Shown here in pieces: positions 1-6,404 of a stretch of 10,670 nucleotides of DNA (within the stretch, counting starts at the first letter, position 1; each line of letters opens with the position of its first letter). Under the pieces are notes generated by a model. It ran no database searches, was not told the DNA's origin, and worked only from the letters and a program-made list of their open reading frames with translations. Source of the DNA: JBEKYD01 sp049509915 (GTDB lineage Bacteria; Acidobacteriota; Terriglobia; Bryobacterales; Bryobacteraceae); the NCBI GenBank assembly GCA_049509915.1, contig JBEKZL010000250.1, forward strand, positions 1-10,670, read 5' to 3'. The translations under genes and the position numbers were made by a program.

Positions 1-33
1 CGCGGGCGGAGGCCTGCCCACGAGCAATCGAAG

Positions 34-138
34 ATGACACGCGATGAAAAAAACACTCAAACCCGAAAATATCGCTTGACAGGGACCGGCCTTCTCAAGG
101 AAGCCGCGACCGTGAGGGAGTGGTTGCGGGATGTGTGA
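34..138 (+). CDS. possible small protein or C-terminal end of a gene starting left of the window
   Basis: The frame that ends at TGA 136-138 is open all the way to position 1, so this may be the tail of a gene that begins outside the window. If it starts inside, the only ATG is at 34, giving 34 aa that begin MTRDEKNTQ and end TVREWLRDV. The C-terminal part has the look of a coding amphipathic helix (LLKEAATVREWL). No clear Shine-Dalgarno precedes the ATG. I do not recognise a family. An ATG at 131 overlaps its stop region, but that frame runs only 25 codons. It could equally be a chance frame, so confidence is low. Confidence 0.22.
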   Translation: MTRDEKNTQTRKYRLTGTGLLKEAATVREWLRDV

Positions 139-204
139 CCGTAATTGCGAAAACGAGTACTTAGCCAACCTTCTCGGGCGCAGAAACCAAGCGAACGTTA
201 TTCT

Positions 205-425
205 TTAGCCAGCAGCCTGCCGCCTTTGTAGCCAGCGCCGAAGAGACTCCTGTGTCTCGCTCGATCCGCGGCCGGCCTCGACTGGCGAGGCGTGCGCCAA
301 ACGCGGGAACCAGGCTAACGGTACCGTAATCGTCCTGCCATCGGCAAGGTCCGCGCCAAGCGAGTCGTCGCCGATCCGTATTCTTCTTGCAGATGTCTCG
401 CGAAGCTCAGTTCCCGAGTACTCAT
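205..425 (-). pseudogene. DUF2442-family remnant (frameshift plus internal deletion)
   Basis: Reading from ATG 425-423, the frame begins MSTRELSFA, a typical DUF2442 opening. After a shift of frame somewhere around 382-405 it continues with RRIRIGDDSLGADLADGRTI and TVPLAWFPRLAHASPVEA, which is the family's conserved core. It then jumps to GRGSSETQESLRRWLQRRQ and stops at TAA 207-205. Intact DUF2442 proteins carry a central block of about 28 residues (the 'LIGxGxGIHWPDxDEDISVxGLL' region) between these two parts. That block is missing here, so about 80 bases have been lost. In the original frame the ATG reading hits a stop after 36 codons. DUF2442 commonly sits just downstream of DUF4160 in a toxin-antitoxin-like pair, and the DUF4160 remnant is directly upstream. 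Recognition is by family memory, not by a search. Confidence 0.72.
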
Positions 426-553
426 GCCATCACTCCAATAAGGTAGCGGCTCTTTCCGCGAGCAGCCTCTCCACGATCCGCCGAGTGGAAGAAAAAGCGA
501 TATGGCCTTACGTGGAGAGCGGTGGGCAACGCTTCCAGTTTACACGCAACCAT
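418..553 (-). pseudogene. DUF4160-family remnant (large internal deletion, frameshift, stop)
   Basis: From about 553 the minus strand reads LEALPTALHVRPYRFFFHSADRGE, matching the N-terminus of DUF4160 proteins (usually 'MPTVLRxGPYRFFFYSxDxxEPPHxHV'). The histidine-rich middle is absent. In another frame the strand then reads RIVERLLAERAATLLE, a TGA stop at 432-430, and WHEYSG, which is the family's C-terminal helix. About 40 residues (120 bases) are gone. The family start may be the TTG at the L of LPTALH or the ATG at 553-551. The remnant runs straight into the DUF2442 remnant, keeping the usual gene order of this pair. It is divergent from the SNF2 gene at 606, so whatever promoter served it lies in the first codons of, or just before, that gene. 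It is not expected to make a functional protein. Confidence 0.72.
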
Positions 554-584
554 CAGACGGAGCCGGACACTATCGAGGGCCACT

Positions 585-605
585 GGGGTAAGCTGGTAGC
601 TCCCC
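585..605 (+). other. possible hairpin abutting the SNF2 helicase start codon
   Basis: GGGG at 585-588 can pair with CCCC at 602-605, and AGCT at 591-594 with AGCT at 598-601, with a 3-nt GGT loop and a 2-nt TA bulge. The stem ends at the base before ATG 606. No good Shine-Dalgarno is visible outside it, so in mRNA it could mask the start region. It could also be chance in GC-rich DNA. Confidence 0.25.
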
Positions 606-3314
606 ATGGACTCCGCCTCCCTCGCCCCGACCCTGACTCCCCACGGCCGCCTCATGTTGGTCGCAAACCCCGACGCGCCGCCCCTCGATCCCGAACTGGC
701 CGAGCGCCTGCGGAGTGCCTTCGAGCGAGGGTCGGGCTATGGTCTTTTGCAACTTGGGGCGGCGGAAGCCGGAGCCGCGCTCCCTCCCGTGTTCTCCTAC
801 TGGAGAGAGTTCGGCGCCTGGTACGTGACCGCTCTCTGCACCCACCCGGATACCGATGCGGTACCACGAGGAGCTCATGTGCCGGCGCCACCCGCCGAGG
901 AACTTGACCGCCTGGTCGCGGCCGTGCCTCCCATGACCGGCGCGGAGTATCTGACCGAGGAAGTCCTCGGCGCACTCTGGCAACAACTGGATGCCGCCTT
1001 CGGCGTCGAACTGGCCGAAGCGGAATGCGGGATCCAGGATTTTCTGAAGCGCCGCAACCCGGCCTGGAACCTGGTCGGCCGCGTCCACTTCAACCTGGCC
1101 GAAAATCGCAAAGACCCGGACGCGCCGTTCGCCTTTCTGGCTACGTACACCACGCGGCTGGCGGCGAATGCCAAGGCGCAACATCTTCCGCTGGGGAAGG
1201 CCCTCGGCGAATACGCGGGCGCGGCCAACAAGGACCGGTTGCTGTCACTCCTGCTTCCGGTACAGAGAGCGTCGGAAACCTGCCCGTGGCTAAAGACGTT
1301 GGTCGACGAAGGAGAGATTTTCCACCCGCTCCGGTGGACGCCCGCCGAGGCCATTCAGCTCTTGCGGGATGTCCCGCACCTGGAGAGCGCCGGAGTGGTG
1401 GTTCGAATGCCAGCGATGTGGCGGGGCAACCGGCCGCTGCGCCCGCAGGTGTCGGCGCAAGTCGGTGGCAAGGCGCCGGTGGGGCTGGGTAAGGACGCGC
1501 TGCTCGATTTCCGCATGGAAGTCACTCTCGATGGCGAACGGCTAACTGCCGGCGAGATCCGGGAGTTGCTGGAGAAATCCGACGGCCTCGCGCTGGTACG
1601 CGGCCGTTGGGTGGAAGTGGACCGCGAGCGGCTGCAGCGCATGTTGGACCATTTCCGCGAGGTTGAACGCACGGCCGCCGCGAATGGGCTCGACTTTCGC
1701 GAGGCAGTTCGTTTGCTAGCCGGCGCCGATATCGCCGGCGGCGATGCCGCGGACGACGCCCGGGCCGAGTGGTCTCAGGTGGTGGCCGGTCCCTGGCTAG
1801 CGGAAACTCTTAAAGGTCTCCGCAGCCCGGAGGGATTGGCCCGCATCGACCCCGGCGCGGCACTGCGTGCGACCCTCCGACCCTATCAACAGGTCGGCGC
1901 GCGCTGGCTGTATCTCATCGCCAAACTCGGTCTTGGAGCGTGCCTGGCCGACGACATGGGATTGGGCAAGACCATGCAGGTGCTCTCGTTGCTCCTCGTG
2001 CTCAAGAGCCAGGCGCCCGATGAACGCCAACCCAGCCTGCTGGTCGCCCCAGCTTCGCTGCTGGCCAATTGGGCGGCGGAGATCGAACGCTTTGCCCCCG
2101 GATTGAAAATGCTCATCGCCCATCCGTCCGCGCTGCCGGCGGCCGCGCTGAAAACCGTTGCGCCGAGGCAATTACGCGACGTGGACCTGGTTATTACCAG
2201 CTATGGCTCGCTCCTGCGTGTGCCGTGGATGGCGGATGCCGCCTGGCAACTGGTCGTGATCGACGAGGCTCAGGCTATCAAGAACCCCAATGCCAAACAG
2301 ACTCGCATCGTCAAGCGGCTGAACGCGCGGGCGCGATTCGCGCTAACCGGGACTCCGATCGAGAACCGCCTCGGCGATCTCTGGTCTATTTTCGACTTCG
2401 TCAATCCGGGGCTGCTGGGAACGTCGAAAGAGTTCGCCGCCTTCGTCAAAGCCCTGGCCAATAGGCCGCACAATTCCTACGGCCCGCTGCGCGAGCTGGT
2501 GCGGCCTTACATTCTGCGGCGCCTGAAGACGGACAAAACCGTCATCGCCGACCTGCCGGATAAGACCGAAGTGAAGGCGTTTTGCCAGCTCAGCCGCAAG
2601 CAGGCCGCCCTCTACGAGCAATCGGTGAAAGAGTTGGCGAAGCAACTTCAGGACGCCGAAGGCATTCAGCGCAAGGGCCTGGTCTTGTCGTTTTTGATGC
2701 GTTTCAAGCAGATCTGCAACCACCCGTCGCAGTGGCTGGGAGACGGCGCCTGGAGCGAAAACGACAGCGGCAAATGGGCAAGGCTGCGAGATATCGCCGA
2801 GGTCATCGCCGCCAGGCAGGAGAAGATGCTGGTCTTCACCCAGTTCCGCGAGGTGATCGCGCCGCTGGAGGCCTTCCTTGGATCGGTCTTCGGGCGCCCC
2901 GGCCTGGTGCTTCACGGCGAAACAGCGGTGAAGAAGCGCCAGGAGCTGGTACGCCGCTTTCAGGAGGACGAAGGGGTGGGCTTTTTCCTGCTTTCGCTGA
3001 AAGCCGGCGGCGCGGGGCTCAACTTAACCGCCGCCTCCCATGTCGTACACTTTGACCGGTGGTGGAACCCGGCAGTGGAAAACCAGGCCACCGATCGCGC
3101 CTTCCGCATCGGCCAAACCAAGAATGTTCTAGTGCACAAGTTCGTATGTCGCGGTACCGTAGAGGAAAAGATCGACCAGCTTATCGAATCGAAGCGGCAA
3201 CTCTCGACGGACCTGCTCGAAGGCGGCGCTGACCTGCTCCTGACCGAGATGAAGGACGAGGAACTGCTCAAGCTGGTGGCGCTCGACATCAATAAAGCGC
3301 TGAAAGAGGCGTGA
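606..3314 (+). CDS. SNF2-family DEAD/DEAH-box helicase (Snf2/Rad54-like ATPase)
   Basis: This is a 902-aa ATP-dependent DNA translocase of the bacterial SNF2 type. Residues about 250-360 (EAIQLLRDV, LGKDALLDFRMEV, LVRGRWVEVD) match the SNF2-associated DUF3670-type domain that precedes the motor in bacterial members. The motor follows: LRPYQQVGARWL near 430, Walker A DDMGLGKT at 449-456 (Lys455), VITSYG, Walker B/DEAH-equivalent DEAQ at 553-556, LTGTPIEN at 580-587, and RPYILRRLKTDK. The second RecA lobe has KMLVFTQF, LSLKAGGAGLNL (Lys799), HFDRWWNPAVENQATDR and the arginine-finger motif DRAFRIGQ at 830-837. All motor motifs are intact. The ATG at 606 is supported by the following LTPHGRLML, the usual N-terminal opening, although no strong Shine-Dalgarno precedes it. 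The SWIM gene begins 3 nt after the stop. The likely role is remodelling of DNA-protein complexes or repair; the substrate is unknown. Confidence 0.96.
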   Translation: MDSASLAPTLTPHGRLMLVANPDAPPLDPELAERLRSAFERGSGYGLLQLGAAEAGAALPPVFSYWREFGAWYVTALCTHPDTDAVPRGAHVPAPPAEELDRLVAAVPPMTGAEYLTEEVLGALWQQLDAAFGVELAEAECGIQDFLKRRNPAWNLVGRVHFNLAENRKDPDAPFAFLATYTTRLAANAKAQHLPLGKALGEYAGAANKDRLLSLLLPVQRASETCPWLKTLVDEGEIFHPLRWTPAEAIQLLRDVPHLESAGVVVRMPAMWRGNRPLRPQVSAQVGGKAPVGLGKDALLDFRMEVTLDGERLTAGEIRELLEKSDGLALVRGRWVEVDRERLQRMLDHFREVERTAAANGLDFREAVRLLAGADIAGGDAADDARAEWSQVVAGPWLAETLKGLRSPEGLARIDPGAALRATLRPYQQVGARWLYLIAKLGLGACLADDMGLGKTMQVLSLLLVLKSQAPDERQPSLLVAPASLLANWAAEIERFAPGLKMLIAHPSALPAAALKTVAPRQLRDVDLVITSYGSLLRVPWMADAAWQLVVIDEAQAIKNPNAKQTRIVKRLNARARFALTGTPIENRLGDLWSIFDFVNPGLLGTSKEFAAFVKALANRPHNSYGPLRELVRPYILRRLKTDKTVIADLPDKTEVKAFCQLSRKQAALYEQSVKELAKQLQDAEGIQRKGLVLSFLMRFKQICNHPSQWLGDGAWSENDSGKWARLRDIAEVIAARQEKMLVFTQFREVIAPLEAFLGSVFGRPGLVLHGETAVKKRQELVRRFQEDEGVGFFLLSLKAGGAGLNLTAASHVVHFDRWWNPAVENQATDRAFRIGQTKNVLVHKFVCRGTVEEKIDQLIESKRQLSTDLLEGGADLLLTEMKDEELLKLVALDINKALKEA

Positions 3315-3317
3315 TCG

Positions 3318-4217
3318 ATGGTTTACGACGACTACGGTTACTACGGATGGAGACCCTACGTCCCGGTGGCCGCGCGGCGGCGTCAAGCCGCCCAAGAGTT
3401 GGCCAAACTTCGGAAAAAGGGCCATCCGGTTTCGCCGGTGGTGCTGGAAGGCCGCACCATCGTCAAGAGCTTCTGGGGCAAGGCCTGGTGCGAGAACCTG
3501 GAACGCTATAGCGACTACGCCAACCGGCTGCCGCGTGGCCGCACCTACGTCCGCAACGGTTCGGTGATCGATCTTCAAATCGCTCCCGGCGAGATCAAAG
3601 CCCTGGTGAGCGGCTCGGAGATTTACAAGGTCGCGGTGAAAGTGGCGCCGGTGGCGAAGGCGCGCTGGCAATCCATCTGCAAGGATTGCGCCGGCGCCAT
3701 CGATTCGCTCATCGAGCTTCTGCAAGGCCGATTCTCCAAGGGCGTCATGGAGCGGGTCTGCCAGCAGAAGACGGGTCTTTTCCCGTCGCCCAACGAGATC
3801 CGGCTTTCCTGCAGTTGCCCGGACGGAGCCTACATGTGCAAGCATGTGGCAGCGGTGCTCTACGGCATCGGCGCGCGCCTGGATCGGCAGCCTGAACTCC
3901 TGTTCCGCCTGCACAGCCTGGACGAAAAGGAGCTCATTGCCGGAGCCGGAAAGGCGCTTCCCCAGGCCAAAAAGGCGCCGGCCGCGGGCAAGGTTCTGGG
4001 CGGCGAAGATCTTTCCGCCCTGTTCGGGCTGGACATGGCGCAAAACACAGGGCCCGATACCGGATCGCCCGCCGATTCAGCCGCGGCGCCAAAGCGTGCC
4101 AAGGCACAACCCGTCAAGAAAGCGGCGGCGCCGGGGGCGAAAGGCAAGTCCGGCACCAAGACCGGAAGGAAACGGCCACCCGCGTCCGGTGCGGCTCGCG
4201 GCCCAAGGAAGAAATGA
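3318..4217 (+). CDS. SWIM zinc-finger protein, partner of the SNF2 helicase
   Basis: This 299-aa protein carries a SWIM zinc-binding motif, C165-x-C167 followed by P168 and C174-x-H176 (LSCSCPDGAYMCKH), the CxCx(n)CxH signature. The region before it (SFWGKAWCENLERYSDYANR near residue 50, RGRTYVRNGSVIDLQI near 74, and LVSGSEIYKV) is the typical N-terminus of bacterial SWIM proteins. From about residue 215 the chain becomes Ala/Pro/Lys-rich and strongly basic, ending GAARGPRKK. That tail is probably disordered and may bind nucleic acid. A Shine-Dalgarno AGAGG (3305-3309) lies inside the last codons of the helicase, 8 nt before ATG 3318, so the two genes are translationally and transcriptionally linked. 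SWIM domains are known to bind DNA or protein and to occur fused to or beside SNF2 ATPases, so a common complex is a fair inference. A hairpin with a T-run follows the stop. Confidence 0.93.
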   Translation: MVYDDYGYYGWRPYVPVAARRRQAAQELAKLRKKGHPVSPVVLEGRTIVKSFWGKAWCENLERYSDYANRLPRGRTYVRNGSVIDLQIAPGEIKALVSGSEIYKVAVKVAPVAKARWQSICKDCAGAIDSLIELLQGRFSKGVMERVCQQKTGLFPSPNEIRLSCSCPDGAYMCKHVAAVLYGIGARLDRQPELLFRLHSLDEKELIAGAGKALPQAKKAPAAGKVLGGEDLSALFGLDMAQNTGPDTGSPADSAAAPKRAKAQPVKKAAAPGAKGKSGTKTGRKRPPASGAARGPRKK

Positions 4218-4230
4218 CTCTGCCATAGCG

Positions 4231-4254
4231 CGGGCGTCCGGACCCGCCCGTTTT
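4231..4254 (+). terminator. candidate intrinsic terminator of the SNF2-SWIM operon
   Basis: A perfect 6-bp inverted repeat, CGGGCG at 4231-4236 and CGCCCG at 4245-4250, encloses an 8-nt loop and is followed at once by TTTT (4251-4254). It lies 13 nt after the SWIM stop codon. The T-run is short, so termination may be partial. Confidence 0.5.
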
Positions 4255-4286
4255 GCCGGCGCCCTCGCGCACTTTTGCCGTCCGGG

Positions 4287-4364
4287 CGCCTTGATCGCCA
4301 CGAACCGATTCAGCCGTGTGTCCTGGGCTTGGTAAATCTCACCCATGCCCCGGCAGCCGTGGTT
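4287..4364 (-). pseudogene. orphan fragment of a Hanks-type Ser/Thr protein kinase (ATP-binding loop)
   Basis: The minus strand reads NHGCRGMGEIYQAQDTRLNR then FVAIKA. This matches subdomains I-II of bacterial Ser/Thr kinases, normally 'GxGGMGEVYxAxDTRLxRxVAIKVL', including the glycine-rich loop and the ATP-anchoring Lys of VAIK. A TGA (4367-4365) precedes it in frame and the downstream reading (PGRQKCARAPAKRAGP) has no kinase character. Only about 26 codons of a domain of some 260 residues survive. The fragment begins 5 nt beyond the porin's distal stop (4371-4369) and ends near the SWIM terminator. It is best read as a relic of a lost kinase gene. Such kinases are abundant in Solibacter-like Acidobacteriota, which fits the proposed host. 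Confidence 0.55.
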
Positions 4365-4368
4365 TCAA

Positions 4369-5520
4369 CTAGAACGCGAAGCCGATGCGCGCCATCATGA
4401 GCCGGGTGACGCGCTGAAAGCCATCAGGGTTCACCTATTCGTAGAAACCCAGGGCATTGCCATCCATGTAGTGTGCTTCCAGCTTGGCGTAGAAGAAGCG
4501 GTTAAAGTCGTAGCGGGTGCTCGCCGTCACGTCCTGGAGGTAATTGGCTGGATTGCTGCCACTGCCGCCCTGGGGAAAGAGCCGTTCGTGACTATAGTAG
4601 GAGCCAGCCGTGAGCTTGTTCGTGAGGTGATAGCTAGCCATCGTGTACCAGGAGCGCACCGGCTCATGGATAGTGGCCAGGCCCAACGCCATGGTATCAG
4701 GGCCGGAAGTCCACTCTGCCGATAACGTTACCTTGCCCTTTTCGTATTCGGAATAGAGCTTACGTTGCTGGTCGTTACTCGATAGAGGCACGGGCCAGGA
4801 ACTCATGGACGCGTGGGGCGCCGAAAGGTCGGTGTTAGAAAACGCGGCTCCAATTTGTAGACCGTCCACAGGCGCTTTCCAACGCACGTCGGCGCCCTCG
4901 ATGGTGCCCGTACAATCGCCGAGCGAGATACCCATCGACGCCATGGTCATCACGAAGCCCTCGTTCTGGCGCTGTGCTTTGCGTCCGCCGAAAGCCGACC
5001 AGGAAAGCGTTCCCGCGCGCTTACCGAGACCGATATCCCCGTACAGAACGCCACCCAGATGCGACAGCGTGAACGAGCGCATATCCGAGGGGTACACGGA
5101 TTGCGGCAGCAACGCCCAGGGCGTGACGGCGTCTACGTCCTGAACTTCGTTGTAGAGACCGAAGGGAGTTTTCACCTGACCGGCGCGAATCCCGAACCAG
5201 GAGTTGAATTTGTAGTCGCCGTAGGCCCAGTCCAGCTCGACGTTGTTCCGTCCGAGTTCGCCTAGCGCCCAGGAGTGGACCTGCGCGCCCACGCGAAATT
5301 TGTCGGTGACAGCCGAAGTGACGCTGAGCGAGCCGTCGTCCCATTTGGCGGTCCCATCGGTGGTGTCCGCGGTAAGGTAGTTGTTTCCCGAGCCGTAGAG
5401 AACGCCTTCGGCAAGGTTTCCATGGATCTGAAGATGAAGCTCCTGCATGATATTCTCCTGCGCCGGGGCGCAGGTCGAGATCAGAAAAAAAGATAGGGTT
5501 ATGGTGAAACGTCTGGTCAA
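4369..5520 (-). CDS. porin-like outer-membrane beta-barrel protein, interrupted by an in-frame TAG
   Basis: The protein has an N-terminal Sec signal peptide (TRRF, then hydrophobic TITLSFFLIS, then CAPAQ; likely cleaved after APA or APAQ) and a body of alternating amphipathic strands rich in Tyr, Trp and Gly. Examples are NNVELDWAYGDYKFNSWFGI, RAGQVKTPFGLYNEVQDVDA and LLPQSVYPSD, typical of a porin O/P-like family. Translation as written stops at TAG 4437-4435 after GNALGFYE. The same frame then continues for 21 codons, VNPDGFQRVT and RLMMARIGFAF, to TAG 4371-4369. It thus ends in the C-terminal Phe typical of barrels inserted by the BAM machinery. I therefore give the full extent; the conservative product ends at 4435. 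An in-frame ATG exists at 5544-5542, but GGAGG at 5532-5528 lies 7 nt before TTG 5520, which also gives the better signal peptide. The substrate cannot be told from the sequence. Confidence 0.82.
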
Positions 5521-5527
5521 GAATGAA

Positions 5528-5532
5528 CCTCC
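5528..5532 (-). promoter_or_regulatory. Shine-Dalgarno that favours a TTG start for the porin
   Basis: GGAGG on the minus strand is 7 nt upstream of TTG 5520-5518. The alternative ATG at 5544 has only CCCGCCCGGCCG before it, with no Shine-Dalgarno. This decides for the TTG start. Confidence 0.55.
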
Positions 5533-5686
5533 ACCATTGCTCATCGGCCGGGCGGGTGCAAGTATGAGGAACTTTCGGGCTCAAAATTACCGCGAGTTCA
5601 AGGCGCGGGCTGCGGCGAGTTCGACAGGTGTCCAGACTGAGGAGCCACAATCGAAAATCGGTACTCCGTTTTGCCGCTCGATCATG

Positions 5687-6119
5687 TCAAACGGAACGGC
5701 CCACCAATCCGAAATGAGGTGCGGCGGCGAGCATGTGCCGATCATTCGTCCAGACTTCACCGAAGCCGAAATCCGCCGCCGTAACCAAGTGGAGTGCGTC
5801 GAAAGTCCGTAAATAGCATGAGGGCGGCAGGGCACGAATTGTCGCCTCGATCTTGCGCAAGAGCCGGTCCGTCACAGGCACTGCCGTAATGACTCCGCTA
5901 TTCAAATCGTCCAGAAACAAGTCTCGCCGTATCATGACGTCGGCCGGAGCGAATTGCCGCCTCGCGAACCTTGCGATGCACCAGACAAGCCATCTCGGCA
6001 ATGCAGATCGCGGACGAATACAAGCCGTCCGCCCGCCGCGCCAGTTCCCGCACCCGCATCCCGCCGGGCTCATTCCAGTAGCACTTACCAAGGTAGGCAG
6101 CGTCGAAATACAGCCTCAA
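5687..6119 (-). pseudogene. vapC: PIN-domain VapC-family toxin ribonuclease with a +1 frameshift
   Basis: The 5' part from TTG 6119 reads LRLYFDAAYLGKCYWNEP to LVHRKVRE, with PIN catalytic Asp6 and Glu42 (in CIAEMAC). After codon 53 this frame goes wrong and stops at 5898. One frame over, the homology resumes at QFAPADVMIRRDLFLDD and runs through LRTFDALHLVTAADFGF (third acidic site, usual D..H pair) and WTNDRHMLAAAPHFGL (fourth Asp), ending GRSV at TGA 5689-5687. The locus is 433 nt, which is 144 codons plus one base, so a single extra base around 5957-5960 explains everything. All four acidic residues survive on either side. The start overlaps the antitoxin stop (TTGA). VapC proteins cleave RNA, often tRNA. 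It is either a recently inactivated toxin or a sequencing error. Confidence 0.82.
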
Positions 6120-6340
6120 GTCCTGTCCTGCTCAAGGATCAGACCGCTGTCCATTGTCTCCGGCCCGCTCATAATCAGAGCTTCCCGATCGGGCATGCGC
6201 TGCTTGGGCCGGTCGGAGACCGGACGAATCTCGGCGACCGGGACGCCGCGCTTTTCGATGATGAAGGACTCTCCCGCGACGACTTGCCGGACGATTTCGC
6301 TGGTCTTAAGATGAAGTTCGCGGACGGTGGAGGACCTCAT
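6116..6340 (-). CDS. type II antitoxin, Phd/YefM family (VapB-like partner of the PIN toxin)
   Basis: This 74-aa protein begins MRSSTVRELHLKTSEIVRQV and continues VVAGESFIIEKRGVPVAEIR. That is the Phd/YefM fold, in which the N-terminal half dimerises and binds the operator while the C-terminal tail (PETMDSGLILEQDRT) would wrap around and inhibit the toxin. The frame is intact. Its TGA (6118-6116) overlaps the toxin's TTG start, the classic coupled arrangement with antitoxin first. No Shine-Dalgarno is obvious before ATG 6340. A TACGAT hexamer sits 7 nt upstream, so the message could be leaderless. Autoregulation through the inverted repeat at the start codon is plausible. Because the toxin frame is broken, the antitoxin may now be a relic or an anti-addiction factor. 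Confidence 0.88.
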   Translation of the reverse strand: MRSSTVRELHLKTSEIVRQVVAGESFIIEKRGVPVAEIRPVSDRPKQRMPDREALIMSGPETMDSGLILEQDRT

Positions 6341-6349
6341 GTGTCACAT
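6339..6349. promoter_or_regulatory. inverted repeat at the antitoxin start, candidate autoregulatory operator
   Basis: ATGTG-T-CACAT is a perfect 11-bp inverted repeat overlapping the antitoxin start codon (6340-6338). Phd/YefM-type complexes repress their own promoters at short palindromes, so the position is right. The motif is short and could be chance. Confidence 0.3.
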
Positions 6350-6404
6350 CGTAACGCTTTCTTCCCACCGGTTCTGACTCCAAGCCTCTTTCGCGCCGTA
6401 AGTT

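Noticed and set aside
570..1184. A 204-codon minus-strand frame opposite the helicase N-terminus
   Set aside because: It shows no domain; the plus strand encodes the conserved SNF2-associated N-terminal region.
3129..4043. A 304-codon open frame on the minus strand opposite the helicase end and the SWIM gene
   Set aside because: It is an antisense shadow of two well-supported genes in GC-rich DNA, has no recognisable domain, and spans the junction of two genes.
4077..4286. Continuation of the kinase frame leftwards through the SWIM 3' end
   Set aside because: The residues after VAIKA have no kinase character and lie antisense to the SWIM basic tail; only 4287-4364 is supported.
5587..5686. 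A minus-strand frame after vapC ending in RQNGVPIFDCGSSVWTPVEL and ALNSR
   Set aside because: It reads like a coding tail, but no family is recognised and most of the frame is an out-of-frame reading of vapC. The 5545-5686 gap is otherwise featureless.
5662..5690. A perfect -35 hexamer TTGACA (minus strand 5690-5685) upstream of the porin
   Set aside because: At 17 nt the matching hexamer is GGAGTA, a poor -10, and TTGACA overlaps the vapC stop codon. It is not strong enough to call a promoter.
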